From: Pseudomonas migulae NBRC 103157
GTDB lineage: Bacteria; Pseudomonadota; Gammaproteobacteria; Pseudomonadales; Pseudomonadaceae
DNA: 64,000 bases
Reading direction: 5' to 3'
NCBI RefSeq assembly: GCF_002091715.1
Contig: NZ_BDAG01000017.1
Location: 62,001 to 126,000 of the forward strand
In this document: piece by piece, positions 45,802 through 58,886 of the stretch
Position numbering within the stretch: position 1 is the first letter of the stretch
How the letters are laid out: each line of letters starts with the position of its first letter
Made by a program: the position numbers and the translations under genes
Notes under the pieces: generated by a model
What the model was told of the DNA's origin: nothing
Databases searched by the model: none
What the model saw: the letters and a program-made list of their open reading frames with translations, nothing else

Positions 45802-46569
45802 ATGAACGTGCTTGAGTTGTTGCACCAATGGCCATTCGGCGCGACGGATTGGCTGGTGATCGGGTCGGGCATCGCGCTGGCCTATATCGTGTTTGGCATC
45901 GCCGGGTTCGGCACTGCACTGGTGGCCGGGCCGATTCTGATTCTGTTCATGCCGCTGTCGAAGATCGTGCCGTTGCTGGTGCTGCTGGATTTTGTCGCGG
46001 CGTTCGGCAATCTGTTGCCCTCACGACGGGATGTCGCCAGGCCGGAACTGCTGCGGCTGCTGCCCTGCATGGCGGTGGGTTGCACGCTGGGTGTGATCTT
46101 TCTGCTGAGCCTGAAATCCGACCTGTTGCTGCTATTGATGGGGCTGTTCATCAGCGTCTATGCGGTTTACAGCCTGTGGGTCAAAACCCGGCCGATGCAG
46201 TTGTCGGCAGGTTGGGCGGTGCCGATGGGCACGGTCGGCGGGATGTTCGGTGCGCTGTTTGGCAGTGGCGGCTTTTTATATGCGATCTATTTGAACAGCC
46301 GTTTACCGAAAGACGCGGCGCGGGCAACCCAGAGCGCACTGATCAGTTGCAGCACCGTCGTGCGCCTGAGCCTGTTTGCTGTCGCGGGTGTGTATGCCGA
46401 GCTACCCTTGTTGATGTTGGCGCTGTGTTTGTTGCCGGTCATGGCGTTGGGGCTGTGGGCCGGCCGGCGGCTGACCAAGAAGTTGTCTCGCGAGGCGTTC
46501 GTGCGGCTGGTGACGTGGTTGGTGCTGGCCAGCGGGATTGCGTTGATCGGGCGGTATTTGAGTACTTGA
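45802..46569 (+). CDS. TauE/SafE (TSUP) family membrane transporter
   Basis: 255 residues with seven or eight hydrophobic segments (VIGSGIALAYIVFGIAGFGT, LLVLLDFVAAFGNLL, LLRLLPCMAVGCTLGVIFLL, GTVGGMFGALFGSGGFLYAI). The GFGTALVAGP and GALFGSGGFLYAIYL repeats are the two TSUP half motifs. Such proteins export or import sulfur-containing anions or organic acids; the substrate here is not deducible. Divergent from a LysR gene. Confidence 0.86.
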   Translation: MNVLELLHQWPFGATDWLVIGSGIALAYIVFGIAGFGTALVAGPILILFMPLSKIVPLLVLLDFVAAFGNLLPSRRDVARPELLRLLPCMAVGCTLGVIFLLSLKSDLLLLLMGLFISVYAVYSLWVKTRPMQLSAGWAVPMGTVGGMFGALFGSGGFLYAIYLNSRLPKDAARATQSALISCSTVVRLSLFAVAGVYAELPLLMLALCLLPVMALGLWAGRRLTKKLSREAFVRLVTWLVLASGIALIGRYLST

Positions 46570-46606
46570 CCTCAGAGTGTCAGGGATTAAGCTGCCGCCC
46601 GCTCGG

Positions 46607-46706
46607 ACGCCTTCGCGGGCAAGCCCGCTCCCACAGTGACCGGGGTGAACATGATTTTTATGTACACCACCAATCCTTGTGGGAGCGGGCTTGCCCGCGA
46701 AAGCGT
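46607..46706. repeat. Inverted REP pair (REPIN)
   Basis: GACGCCTTCGCGGGCAAGCC CGCTCCCACA and TGTGGGAGCGGGCTTGCCCG CGAAAGCGTC between the transporter gene and 46755. Confidence 0.9.
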
Positions 46707-46754
46707 CAAACGGTACGCCGCAGAACTTTCCACTGACGTAGCAGGCTTGCACCC

Positions 46755-47303
46755 ATGAATTCCCAAAGCATCATCGTCCCGAAAATCTCTACGCTGCCTG
46801 CGCACGAACCCCGGGCAAGGGCGGTCGTGCGGTGGCTGGTGCGCAAGAACATCGTCAAGGAAGAGCTGACCACTTGCGGCCGTACCGGCAACCGCATGGG
46901 GCACGCGATCGCCGACGGTGCCCGTGCCGTGGTATTGCACCCGGAAGCACTGCCGTTCGGCGAGCCGATCAATGGCCTCGAGATCATTACCAAGCGTTGC
47001 ATCTACACGCCGGCCAAGGGTTTCCTTGGCGAAGCAGGCTGTCCCGAGTGCCGCAAGGAAATCGGCGAAGCGTTGTTCGAAAGCCTCGAAGACTGGATGC
47101 CGGGGCGCACCGATAACTTCATCTGCCCGGAATGCGGGCATGAAGATGACATCAACGGCTTTCTTTTCTTGCAGGAGTGCGGGTTTTCCAACCTGGGGTT
47201 CATCTTCAACAACTGGGCCGAGGCCGGGTTCAAGCAGAGCTTTATCGATGAGTTCGCCGACTGGCTGGATCAGCCCGTCAGTTGGGTGAAGGTCGAGTTG
47301 TGA
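46755..47303 (+). CDS. Conserved protein with two CPxC-type zinc knuckles
   Basis: 182 residues. AGCPECRKEIG and FICPECGHEDDINGF supply a CPxC plus CPxC zinc-ribbon. In Pseudomonas genomes this protein is often labelled a sugar ABC transporter ATPase, but it has no Walker motif and that label is not supported. It has an acidic, aromatic C-terminus (GFIFNNWAEAGFKQSFIDEF). Function unknown. It stands alone between REP units, upstream of guaB. Confidence 0.78.
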   Translation: MNSQSIIVPKISTLPAHEPRARAVVRWLVRKNIVKEELTTCGRTGNRMGHAIADGARAVVLHPEALPFGEPINGLEIITKRCIYTPAKGFLGEAGCPECRKEIGEALFESLEDWMPGRTDNFICPECGHEDDINGFLFLQECGFSNLGFIFNNWAEAGFKQSFIDEFADWLDQPVSWVKVEL

Positions 47304-47342
47304 TACATCTGATAGACCACGTTATCGTTGATCGTCGGAGCG

Positions 47343-47407
47343 CCGCCCGCAGCAAGCCGGTTCCTACAATCACGCCGAATATGTTGGAGCCGGCTTGCTG
47401 GCGATGC
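47343..47407. repeat. Degenerate REP pair
   Basis: CCGCAGCAAGCCGGTTCCTA and GTTGGAGCCGGCTTGCTGGC GATG oppose each other over a short spacer upstream of guaB. Confidence 0.78.
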
Positions 47408-47444
47408 TCTTCAAATCACCCGTCGATCACCGCATCGATAATAG

Positions 47445-48992
<1,548 letters not shown>

Positions 48993-49018
48993 GGCTTCAA
49001 GCAAAACGTTAAGTAACC

Positions 49019-49041
49019 CGGGGCTGTTCTATTCAGCCCCG
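49019..49041 (+). terminator. Hairpin between guaB and guaA
   Basis: CGGGGCTG and CAGCCCCG around TTCTATT. No strong T-run follows, so it may act as a partial terminator or processing site within guaBA. Confidence 0.5.
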
Positions 49042-49092
49042 AGTTGTTTCTGAATCACGACTGTTTCTGAATTACTTAGACGAGACTGAATC

Positions 49093-50670
49093 ATGGCCCT
49101 CGACATTCACGCTCACCGCATCCTGATCCTCGATTTCGGTTCCCAGTACACCCAGCTGATTGCCCGCCGCGTGCGTGAAATCGGCGTGTACTGCGAACTG
49201 CATCCTTTCGACATGGATGAAGAAGCGATTCGCGAATTCGCTCCAAAAGGCGTCATTCTCGCCGGCGGCCCCGAGTCTGTGCACGAAGCCAACAGCCCTC
49301 GCTGCCCGCAAGCCGTTTTTGACCTGGGCGTACCGGTCTTCGGCATCTGCTACGGCATGCAGACCATGGCTGAACAGCTGGGTGGCAAGGTTGAAGGTTC
49401 CGAACTGCGTGAGTTCGGTTACGCCCGCGTTGACGTAGTCGGCAAGAGCCGCCTGCTCGATGGCATCGAAGACCACATCGACGCCGATGGCCTGTTCGGC
49501 CTCGACGTATGGATGAGCCACGGTGACAAAGTCACCAAGATGCCACAGAAATTCCACATCCTGGCCAGCACCCCAAGCTGCCCGATCGCCGGCATGTTCG
49601 ACGATGCTCGCGGCTACTACGGCGTGCAGTTCCACCCGGAAGTGACCCACACCAAGCAGGGCGGACGCATCCTGTCGCGCTTCATCCTCGACATCTGCGG
49701 CTGCGAAGCGCTGTGGACGCCGTCGAAGATTGCTGAAGACGCCATCGCTCAGGTTCGCGCCCAGGTCGGCACCGACAACGTACTGCTCGGCCTGTCCGGC
49801 GGCGTTGACTCTTCGGTGGTTGCCGCGCTGTTGCACAAGGCCATCGGCGACCAGCTGACCTGCGTCTTCGTCGACAACGGCCTGCTGCGTCTGCACGAAG
49901 GCGAACAAGTGATGGCCATGTTCGCCGAGAACATGGGCGTCAAGGTCATCCGCGCCAACGCCGAAGACCAGTTCCTGAACAACCTGGCTGGCGAAAGCGA
50001 TCCAGAGAAGAAGCGCAAGATCATCGGCCGTACCTTCATCGACGTCTTCGATGCCCAGTCCAACAAACTGGACAACATCAAGTACCTCGCCCAAGGCACC
50101 ATCTACCCGGACGTGATCGAGTCGGCTGGCGCGAAAAGCGGCAAGGCTCACGTGATCAAGTCGCACCACAACGTGGGCGGCCTGCCGGAAGAAATGAACC
50201 TCAAGCTGGTTGAACCCCTGCGCGAGCTGTTCAAGGACGAAGTCCGTCGTCTGGGCCTGGAACTCGGCCTGCCGTACGACATGGTCTACCGTCACCCGTT
50301 CCCGGGCCCGGGGCTGGGCGTGCGCATCCTCGGTGAAGTGAAGAAGGAATACGCCGACCTGCTGCGTCGCGCCGACCACATCTTCATCGAAGAGCTGCGC
50401 AAGGCCGACTGGTACCACAAAGTCAGCCAGGCCTTCGTGGTGTTCCAGCCGGTGAAATCGGTTGGCGTTGTCGGCGATGGCCGTCGTTACGCCTGGGTCG
50501 TGGCCCTGCGTGCCGTGGAAACCATCGACTTCATGACCGCGCGTTGGGCTCACCTGCCTTACGAACTGCTGGAAACCGTCAGCGGCCGCATCATCAACGA
50601 AATCGAAGGCATCTCCCGCGTCACTTACGACGTGTCGAGCAAGCCGCCGGCGACGATTGAGTGGGAATGA
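49093..50670 (+). CDS. guaA: GMP synthase (glutamine-hydrolysing)
   Basis: Aminates XMP to GMP. 525 residues: class I amidotransferase domain with the nucleophile [16 protein letters not shown] and [11 protein letters not shown], then the ATP pyrophosphatase P-loop [16 protein letters not shown], and the C-terminal dimerisation domain ([19 protein letters not shown]). Lies 100 bases after guaB. The CTGT repeat starts four bases past the stop. Confidence 0.97.
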   Translation: MALDIHAHRILILDFGSQYTQLIARRVREIGVYCELHPFDMDEEAIREFAPKGVILAGGPESVHEANSPRCPQAVFDLGVPVFGICYGMQTMAEQLGGKVEGSELREFGYARVDVVGKSRLLDGIEDHIDADGLFGLDVWMSHGDKVTKMPQKFHILASTPSCPIAGMFDDARGYYGVQFHPEVTHTKQGGRILSRFILDICGCEALWTPSKIAEDAIAQVRAQVGTDNVLLGLSGGVDSSVVAALLHKAIGDQLTCVFVDNGLLRLHEGEQVMAMFAENMGVKVIRANAEDQFLNNLAGESDPEKKRKIIGRTFIDVFDAQSNKLDNIKYLAQGTIYPDVIESAGAKSGKAHVIKSHHNVGGLPEEMNLKLVEPLRELFKDEVRRLGLELGLPYDMVYRHPFPGPGLGVRILGEVKKEYADLLRRADHIFIEELRKADWYHKVSQAFVVFQPVKSVGVVGDGRRYAWVVALRAVETIDFMTARWAHLPYELLETVSGRIINEIEGISRVTYDVSSKPPATIEWE

Positions 50671-50673
50671 TCC

Positions 50674-50748
<75 letters not shown>

Positions 50749-50765
50749 ATCGTTCGTAACACCTG

Positions 50766-50800
50766 AAAGGCCCCGTGAATGTGAGTTCACGGGGCCTTTT
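50766..50800. terminator. Bidirectional terminator between guaA and treR
   Basis: AAAGGCCCCGTGAA and TTCACGGGGCCTTT pair over 14 bases around TGTGAG, with T on both sides. Confidence 0.9.
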
Positions 50801-50805
50801 GCGTT

Positions 50806-51510
50806 TTAGCGCCGGGCCACATCCGAGAAATAGAACTTGTCGAGGGTATGCCGTGATTCGGTGTACTCGAACTGGCGGCCGTCCTGCAGGAAGGTCTGGT
50901 TGCTGACCACAATCACATGGCTCTGGCCATCGAGGTCCAGGTGGTGCTGGTCGTCCTTGCTCCGGGGCACCGCTTCGATGGTGCGCTGGGCGTAGGCAAT
51001 TTGCAGTTGCAGGGTCTGTTCGATGAAGGCGTAGATCGACTGCTCGGCGATGTCGCGGGACAGGCCGGGAATCACATCGCTGACGAAATGGTTGATGTCG
51101 AGAATCACGCGTTTGCCGTCGATCCGCCGCACGCGCTTGATCCGCGTGATCAGGCTGCCTTCTTCAGCCTTGATGTGTTCCAGCAGCGGGCCTTCGAGGG
51201 GGATCTGGGTGAACTCGACCACCTCGGTGCTGACGTCGTTGCCCAGTCGCGGATAAGTCTCCTGGAAGCTGACGATGCCACCCAACTGGAATTCGATCGG
51301 GTTGGTCGACAACACGAAAGTACCCTTACCGTGGACTTTCTGGGCGAAACCACGCTCCTGCAATTGCTCGATGGCCTTGCGCACAGTGCCGCGACTGGCC
51401 TGGTAGCTGTCCATCAATTCGGTTTCGGACGGCAACCGGGCGCCGCGTTCCAGACGTTCGGTCGTGATGCTGGCAAGCAGATCGCTGTAGATCTGGTTGT
51501 ATTTACTCAT
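50806..51510 (-). CDS. treR: GntR-family trehalose operon regulator
   Basis: 234 residues. GntR-type winged helix (YNQIYSDLLASITTERLERG, SETELMDSYQASRGTVRKAI) followed by a UTRA ligand domain (DVIPGLSRDIAEQSIYAFIE). TreR proteins sense trehalose-6-phosphate. The ATG at 51510 (MSKYNQIYSDL) is the family start. It is divergent from treP, with a 14-bp inverted repeat in the shared gap. Confidence 0.9.
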   Translation of the reverse strand: MSKYNQIYSDLLASITTERLERGARLPSETELMDSYQASRGTVRKAIEQLQERGFAQKVHGKGTFVLSTNPIEFQLGGIVSFQETYPRLGNDVSTEVVEFTQIPLEGPLLEHIKAEEGSLITRIKRVRRIDGKRVILDINHFVSDVIPGLSRDIAEQSIYAFIEQTLQLQIAYAQRTIEAVPRSKDDQHHLDLDGQSHVIVVSNQTFLQDGRQFEYTESRHTLDKFYFSDVARR

Positions 51511-51653
51511 GGGGATGGCTCTGTGCCGCGATGTGCTCAAGGTTTCGAACCTTAAGGGCAGGGTAGGGGTTTGTCCATGCGGGTTTAGGTTTCATCGTTT
51601 CGGTAGGTAGGAATTGTCGCCGACTGTCGGGTTCTGAATAAACAAATCAAACA

Positions 51654-51689
51654 CGTCTGTACGAGTTGTTGCTTTAACTCGTACAGACG
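51654..51689. promoter_or_regulatory. Candidate TreR operator
   Basis: CGTCTGTACGAGTT and AACTCGTACAGACG are perfect 14-base inverted arms with an 8-base spacer (GTTGCTTT), between treR and treP. The site is about 57 bases ahead of treP, suitable for repression of treP. Confidence 0.7.
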
Positions 51690-51745
51690 AGTACTTTTCG
51701 CTTCGGCGTGCTGCCAAAAACAAAAAACTACAGCGGAAGAAAAGC

Positions 51746-53188
51746 ATGAGCCACGACTATCCGAATATCGCCAGCGAGCTGCTGCAAAGCCTCGGGGGCA
51801 GCGACAACCTCGAGCAGGCCGCGCACTGCGTCACACGCCTGCGCCTGGCCCTCAAGGACCCGAGCCGGGTCAACAGCGCCACGCTGAACCAGATTGATCT
51901 TGTGAAAGGCTCGTTCTTCACCGGCGGCCTGTTCCAAGTGGTCATCGGCCCCGGCGAGGTTGAAAAGGTTTACGCCGAACTGCGCCGTCAAACCGGTCTC
52001 GCCGCTTCAACCATCGCTGACGTCAAACTAAAAAGCGCCGAAAAGATAAACGCCATGCAGCGTCTGGTGCGGGTGTTTTCCGACGTGTTCATGCCGATCC
52101 TGCCGGCGTTGATCATTGCGGGGTTGTTGATGGGCATCAACAACCTGATCGGCGCCAAGGGCATGTTCATCGAAGGCAGGACCCTGCTGGACGCTTACCC
52201 GAAACTCGACGGGCTCTGGAGCCTGATCAACCTGATGGCCAATACTTCGTTTGTGTTTCTGCCGGCCCTGGTGGGCTGGTCGGCAGCCAAGCGGTTCGGC
52301 GGTAGCGAAATCCTCGGCATCGTGCTCGGTCTGATGCTCGTTCACCCCGATCTGCTCAATGCCTGGAACTACGGAAAGGCCGTTGCGGGTCTCGACGGTC
52401 AGAGCCTGCCGTACTTCGACATCCTCGGTTTGTTCCAGATCGAAAAGGTGGGTTACCAAGGGCAGATCCTGCCGATCCTGATGGCGGCCTACGTGATGAG
52501 CGTCATCGAGAAATGGCTGCGGGCGAGGGTGCCGAACGCGGTGCAACTGTTGGTGGTGCCGATCACCACCATCGTCGTCACTGGTGTGCTGGCACTGGCG
52601 GTGATTGGTCCGGTGACCCGGCACTTGGGGATTCTCATCACTGAGGGCGTGGTCATGCTGTTCGACCTCGCGCCGATGGTCGGCGGGGCGATCTTCGGGC
52701 TGCTCTACGCGCCGCTGGTGATCACTGGCATGCACCACATGTTCCTCGCGGTCGACTTGCAGCTGATCTCCACCCAGGGCGGCACATTCATCTGGCCGAT
52801 GATCGTCATGTCCAACCTTGCCCAGGGCAGCGCGGCACTGGCGGTGTTCTACATGACCCGCAATGTGCGCGACAAAAGCATGGCCTCGACCTCGGCGATT
52901 TCCGCTTATTTCGGCATCACCGAGCCGGCCATGTTCGGGGTCAACCTGCGCTACAAGTTTCCGTTCTATGCGGCCCTGTGCGGCTCGGCCCTGGGTTGCA
53001 TCTTCCTGTCGCTGAACAAGGTCCAGGCCTCGGCCATCGGCGTCGGGGGATTGCCCGGTTTCATCTCGATCATTCCGCAGTTCATTCCGATGTTCGTGAT
53101 CGGGATGGTCATCGCCATGGTTGTGCCGTTTGTTCTGACCTGTGGGTTGAGCATGAAGATTGTCCGGCCGGGGTATCGGGTTGCCTGA
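51746..53188 (+). CDS. treP: PTS trehalose transporter EIIBC
   Basis: 480 residues: EIIB domain with the phospho-cysteine AAHCVTRLRLALKDP (Cys28), then an EIIC membrane domain of about ten segments (LPALIIAGLLMGINNLIG, VFLPALVGWSAAKRFGG, ILGIVLGLMLVHPDLLNA, GALYAPLVITGMHHMFLAVD-like). It has no EIIA domain, so it must be phosphorylated in trans, most likely by the fused EIIA-HPr-EI protein encoded downstream. Takes up trehalose as trehalose-6-phosphate. Confidence 0.93.
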   Translation: MSHDYPNIASELLQSLGGSDNLEQAAHCVTRLRLALKDPSRVNSATLNQIDLVKGSFFTGGLFQVVIGPGEVEKVYAELRRQTGLAASTIADVKLKSAEKINAMQRLVRVFSDVFMPILPALIIAGLLMGINNLIGAKGMFIEGRTLLDAYPKLDGLWSLINLMANTSFVFLPALVGWSAAKRFGGSEILGIVLGLMLVHPDLLNAWNYGKAVAGLDGQSLPYFDILGLFQIEKVGYQGQILPILMAAYVMSVIEKWLRARVPNAVQLLVVPITTIVVTGVLALAVIGPVTRHLGILITEGVVMLFDLAPMVGGAIFGLLYAPLVITGMHHMFLAVDLQLISTQGGTFIWPMIVMSNLAQGSAALAVFYMTRNVRDKSMASTSAISAYFGITEPAMFGVNLRYKFPFYAALCGSALGCIFLSLNKVQASAIGVGGLPGFISIIPQFIPMFVIGMVIAMVVPFVLTCGLSMKIVRPGYRVA

Positions 53189-53208
53189 CAGATCGCAATC
53201 GCCGCCCC

Positions 53209-53275
53209 GGAGCCGGCTCGCTCCCATATTGGAATGCGATCAATTGTGGGAGCAAGGCTTGCCCGCGAAGAGGCC
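53209..53275. repeat. Degenerate REP pair
   Basis: GGAGCCGGCTCGCTCCCATA and TGTGGGAGCAAGGCTTGCCC GCGAAGAGG, both diverged from the consensus, between treP and treC. Confidence 0.65.
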
Positions 53276-53312
53276 TCAAGGCCAGTACAAAACTTATTGA
53301 AGGAAGAACGCC

Positions 53313-54959
53313 ATGCAAGACTGGCAACGTTCGGTGATCTACCAGATCTACCCGAAGAGTTTTCACAGCCACGCCGGCAACCCCACGGGTGATTTGCTCG
53401 GCGTCGTGGCCAAGCTCGATTACCTGCACTGGCTGGGTGTCGATTGCCTGTGGATCACGCCTTTCCTGCGCTCGCCCCAGCGCGACAACGGTTACGACAT
53501 CAGCGATTACTACGCCATCGACCCGAGCTACGGGACCATGGCCGATTGCGAGTTGCTGATCGCCGAGGCCGGCAAGCGCGGGATCAAGCTGATGCTCGAT
53601 ATCGTGGTCAACCACACTTCGATCGAACACACCTGGTTCCAGCAGGCCCGCAGCAGCCTCGACAACCCGTACCGCGACTTTTACATCTGGCGCGATCAGC
53701 CGAACAACTGGGAGTCCAAATTCGGCGGTTCGGCCTGGGAATACGAGGCCCAGACCGGTCAGTATTTCCTGCACCTGTTCGATCACACCCAGGCCGACCT
53801 GAATTGGGACAACCCGAAAGTACGCGCCGAAGTCTTCAAGATGATGCGTTTCTGGCGCGATAAAGGCGTGGGTGGTTTCCGTCTGGACGTGATCAACCTG
53901 ATCTCCAAACCGGCGGATTTCCCCGAGGACAATACTGACGGTCGACGTTTCTACACCGACGGCCCGAACGTGCATGAGTACTTGCAGCAGATGCACCGCG
54001 AAGTCTTCGAAGGTCATGACCTGATCAACGTCGGCGAGATGTCCTCCACCAGTCTGGAACACTGCATTCGCTACTCGAAACCGGATTCGAAAGAACTGTC
54101 GATGACCTTCAACTTTCACCACCTCAAGGTCGATTACCCGAACCTGCAGAAGTGGATTCGTGCCGACTTCGATTTCCTCCAGCTCAAGCGCATCCTTTCA
54201 GACTGGCAGACCGGCATGCAGGCAGGCGGTGGCTGGAACGCGCTGTTCTGGTGTAACCACGACCAGCCGCGTGTGGTCTCGCGTTTTGGCCATGACGGTG
54301 AGCATCGCGTGGTGTCGGCGAAGATGCTCGGCACCGCGCTGCACTTTCTTCAAGGCACGCCGTTTGTGTACCAGGGTGAAGAGTTGGGCATGACCAATCC
54401 GGGGTTTGATCACATCGATCAGTACCGCGATGTCGAGACGCTGAACATCTTTCGCCTCAAGCGTGAAGCGGGCGCGAGCGACGCCGACAACATGGCGGCA
54501 ATCATGCAGAAATCCCGTGATAACGGCCGTACGCCGATGCACTGGAATGCCGAGCTGAACGCCGGATTCAGCGCCGCCGAACCCTGGATTGGCGTGCCGG
54601 CCAACGCGACACAGATCAACGTTGCGACCCAACTCGACGACCCGGACTCCGTGCTGCATCACTACCGTCAGTTGATTGCCCTGCGTCGCAGCGAAGCGCT
54701 GATGTCCGACGGCGTCTATCGGCAATTGTTGCCGGAGCACACGCAAATCTGGGCGTATGTGCGTGAAGGAAATGGCGAACGTTTGCTGGTGCTGAACAAT
54801 TTCTATGGCACGCCGTGCGAAGTCGAACTGACGGAAGACGTGATCAACGAAGCGATGGCTCAGCGTCTGGTCATCAGCAACTACCCGGACTGTCCGCCGC
54901 GAAATCGGCAGATTTTTTTAAGGCCCTATGAGTCGTTCGTTTTGCACCTGACCGACTGA
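53313..54959 (+). CDS. treC: Trehalose-6-phosphate hydrolase (alpha,alpha-phosphotrehalase)
   Basis: GH13 enzyme that splits imported trehalose-6-phosphate to glucose and glucose-6-phosphate. 548 residues: QRSVIYQIYPKSFHSHAGNP, DYYAIDPSYGTMADCELLI, the nucleophile GFRLDVINLISKP, acid/base VGEMSSTS and WCNHDQPRVVSRFG with the transition-state Asp. Downstream of treP in the trehalose operon. Confidence 0.94.
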   Translation: MQDWQRSVIYQIYPKSFHSHAGNPTGDLLGVVAKLDYLHWLGVDCLWITPFLRSPQRDNGYDISDYYAIDPSYGTMADCELLIAEAGKRGIKLMLDIVVNHTSIEHTWFQQARSSLDNPYRDFYIWRDQPNNWESKFGGSAWEYEAQTGQYFLHLFDHTQADLNWDNPKVRAEVFKMMRFWRDKGVGGFRLDVINLISKPADFPEDNTDGRRFYTDGPNVHEYLQQMHREVFEGHDLINVGEMSSTSLEHCIRYSKPDSKELSMTFNFHHLKVDYPNLQKWIRADFDFLQLKRILSDWQTGMQAGGGWNALFWCNHDQPRVVSRFGHDGEHRVVSAKMLGTALHFLQGTPFVYQGEELGMTNPGFDHIDQYRDVETLNIFRLKREAGASDADNMAAIMQKSRDNGRTPMHWNAELNAGFSAAEPWIGVPANATQINVATQLDDPDSVLHHYRQLIALRRSEALMSDGVYRQLLPEHTQIWAYVREGNGERLLVLNNFYGTPCEVELTEDVINEAMAQRLVISNYPDCPPRNRQIFLRPYESFVLHLTD

Positions 54960-54985
54960 CCGACCACTAAAAACTCCGACTTTAA

Positions 54986-56287
<1,302 letters not shown>

Positions 56288-56349
56288 GCGATGCTGTCGG
56301 AGCCTCGCGCTCCATCGGCACTTCAAAGAACAAAACAGCAGGTGACGTC

Positions 56350-58884
56350 ATGGCCACACCCCAACAATTGCAACTGCACGCCCCTTTGTCCGGCGTATTG
56401 ATGCCACTGGACCTCGTGCCCGATCCGGTGTTTTCCAGCCGTGTGATCGGCGATGGCGTGTGCATCGATCCGACTTCAATGACCTTGTGCGCGCCGCTGG
56501 CAGGGGTTGTCAGCAATGTGCAGGCCAGTGGGCATGCCGTCAGTATCACCGACGAAAATGGCGTGCAGGTGTTGATGCACATCGGCCTCGACACGGTGAA
56601 CCTGGCAGGCAAGGGGGTCACGCCGTTGGTGGAAGAGGGCCAGCAGGTTGACGTCGGGCAGCCGCTGATCGAGTTCGATGCCGATTTTGTTGCATTGAAT
56701 GCTCGTAGCCTGCTGACGTTGATGTTGGTGGTCAGCGGTGAGCCGTTCACCTGGCTGGCGCCGGAAACGGGTCTGGTAGAGAGCGGTCAGCCCCTCTTGG
56801 GTTTGAACCCGGTCGAGCAGACAACCGATGCGCCGTTACCGCAAGAGGAGGAAGCATTGTTTTCCCAGCCGGTGACACTGGCCAACCCGAACGGCTTGCA
56901 TGCCCGTCCGGCAGCGGTGTTCGCTCAGGCGGCGAAGGACTTTTCGGCGAGCATTTACCTGCATAAAAGGCAGGAGAGTGCGAACGCGAAATCCCTGGTG
57001 GCGATCATGGCGTTGCAGACAGCGCACGGCGATGTCTTGCAAGTCAGCGCCGCCGGCCCGGACGCCGATGTGGCAATCAAGTCGCTGACAGAACTGCTGG
57101 TGTCTGGTTGCGGTGAAGCGATGGAGGTCTTGGCGCAGGTCGAGGTGAATGAGATCGAGGCTTCATCGCTGACGGTGTTGCGCGGGGTTTGCGCATCGCC
57201 CGGATCGGCGTTTGGCCAAGTGGTGCAGATAGCCGAACAAAACCTGGACGTGAATGAACTCGGCGCCACACCGCAGGTTGAACGCGATCATCTGTCTCGC
57301 GCCCTGGCCGAGGCGCTGGTGGACTTGCAACAGTTGCGTGACAGTGCCATTGGCGACGCGCAGGCGGACATTTTCAAGGCGCATCAGGAACTGCTCGAAG
57401 ACCCGGGTTTGCTGGAAGTGGCTCACGTACTGATCAACGAAGGCAAAAGCGCTGGTTTCGCTTGGCGGACGGCCACCGAGTCGGCTGCCACCTTGTTCAA
57501 AAAACTGGGCAATGCCTTGCTCGCGGAGCGGGCGGCGGACCTGGCCGACGTGAGTCAGCGGGTGCTCATGCTGATCCTCGGCGTACGGAGTCAGGCAATG
57601 GAGCTGCCTGAAGGGGCGATCCTGATCGCCGAACAACTGACGCCGTCACAGACCGCCGGGCTCGATACCCGAAAGGTGCTGGGTTTCGCCACGGTTGGCG
57701 GCGGCGCCACCAGCCACGTCGCGATCCTCGCCAGGGCGTTCGGTTTGCCGGCGATCTGCGGGCTTCCAGCGCAAGTGCTGGCGCTGGTCAACGGCACCCA
57801 GGTGCTGCTTGACGCCGACAAGGGCGAACTGCAGCTGGATCCGGATTTGCAGGCCATCGAACGGCTGCAAGCCCGGCGGCAGCTTCAACAGCAACGCCAG
57901 CGACATGAGCTGGCGCACGCAACACTGGCCGCCTGCACCCGCGATGGTCATCATTTTGAAGTGACGGCCAACATCGCTTCGCTGGCTGAAGCCGAGCAGG
58001 CCATGGCACTGGGAGGCGAGGGCGTCGGTTTGTTGCGCTCGGAGTTTCTGTATCTGGATCGCAATCATGCGCCGAGCCATGACGAGCAGGCGACCACCTA
58101 CAGCGCCATCGCCAAGGCTCTCGGGCCGACGCGCAATCTGGTGGTGCGCACCCTGGATGTTGGCGGTGACAAACCGCTGGCCTACGTGCCGATGGACAGC
58201 GAAACCAACCCGTTCCTGGGCATGCGCGGGATTCGTTTGTGCCTGGAGCGTCCGCAGTTGTTGCGCGATCAGTTCAAGGCCATCCTGAGCAGCGCCGGGT
58301 TGGCTCGGCTGCACATCATGTTGCCGATGGTCACACAGCTTTCCGAGTTGCGCCTGGCCCGGCAACTGCTGGAAGAAGAGGCGCAGGCATTGGGCCTCAC
58401 GGCATTGCCCAAGCTGGGCATCATGATCGAAGTGCCGGCGGCGGCGCTGATGGCTGATCTGTTTGCGCCCGAGGTGGATTTCTTCTCCATCGGCACCAAC
58501 GACCTGACGCAATACACCCTGGCGATGGACCGCGATCACCCGCGTCTGGCCAGTCAGGCCGACAGTTTTCATCCAGCGGTTCTGCGCTTGATTGCCAGCA
58601 CCGTGAAGGCTGCGCATGCCCACGGCAAGTGGGTCGGTGTGTGTGGCGCAATGGCCTCCGAGACGCTGGCCGTGCCGCTGCTGCTGGGGCTTGGGGTGGA
58701 TGAACTGTCAGTGAGCGTACCGTTGATTCCGGCGATCAAGGCCGCGGTTCGCGAAGTTGACCTGGTGGACTGCCAGGCCATCGCCCAACAGGCCCTGGGC
58801 CTGGAAAGTGCCGGGCAGGTGCGCGAAGCCCTGCGGCTGTATCACGAGGCAACGGTCGATATTTCACTGGTTCTGGAGAACTGA
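56350..58884 (+). CDS. Multiphosphoryl transfer protein EIIA(Glc)-HPr-EI
   Basis: 844 residues joining three PTS parts: EIIA of the glucose type (VLMHIGLDTVNL, His77), HPr (NPNGLHARPAAVFAQAAK, His184) and enzyme I (GGATSHVAILARAFGLPAIC, His456; later LRTLDVGGDKPL and GTNDLTQYTLAMDRDHPRL). It can carry phosphate from PEP to TreP's EIIB, which lacks its own EIIA. ATG at 56350 (MATPQQLQLH) follows AGGTGAC; a longer frame to 56275 overlaps the porin and is rejected. Confidence 0.92.
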   Translation: MATPQQLQLHAPLSGVLMPLDLVPDPVFSSRVIGDGVCIDPTSMTLCAPLAGVVSNVQASGHAVSITDENGVQVLMHIGLDTVNLAGKGVTPLVEEGQQVDVGQPLIEFDADFVALNARSLLTLMLVVSGEPFTWLAPETGLVESGQPLLGLNPVEQTTDAPLPQEEEALFSQPVTLANPNGLHARPAAVFAQAAKDFSASIYLHKRQESANAKSLVAIMALQTAHGDVLQVSAAGPDADVAIKSLTELLVSGCGEAMEVLAQVEVNEIEASSLTVLRGVCASPGSAFGQVVQIAEQNLDVNELGATPQVERDHLSRALAEALVDLQQLRDSAIGDAQADIFKAHQELLEDPGLLEVAHVLINEGKSAGFAWRTATESAATLFKKLGNALLAERAADLADVSQRVLMLILGVRSQAMELPEGAILIAEQLTPSQTAGLDTRKVLGFATVGGGATSHVAILARAFGLPAICGLPAQVLALVNGTQVLLDADKGELQLDPDLQAIERLQARRQLQQQRQRHELAHATLAACTRDGHHFEVTANIASLAEAEQAMALGGEGVGLLRSEFLYLDRNHAPSHDEQATTYSAIAKALGPTRNLVVRTLDVGGDKPLAYVPMDSETNPFLGMRGIRLCLERPQLLRDQFKAILSSAGLARLHIMLPMVTQLSELRLARQLLEEEAQALGLTALPKLGIMIEVPAAALMADLFAPEVDFFSIGTNDLTQYTLAMDRDHPRLASQADSFHPAVLRLIASTVKAAHAHGKWVGVCGAMASETLAVPLLLGLGVDELSVSVPLIPAIKAAVREVDLVDCQAIAQQALGLESAGQVREALRLYHEATVDISLVLEN

Positions 58885-58886
58885 AC

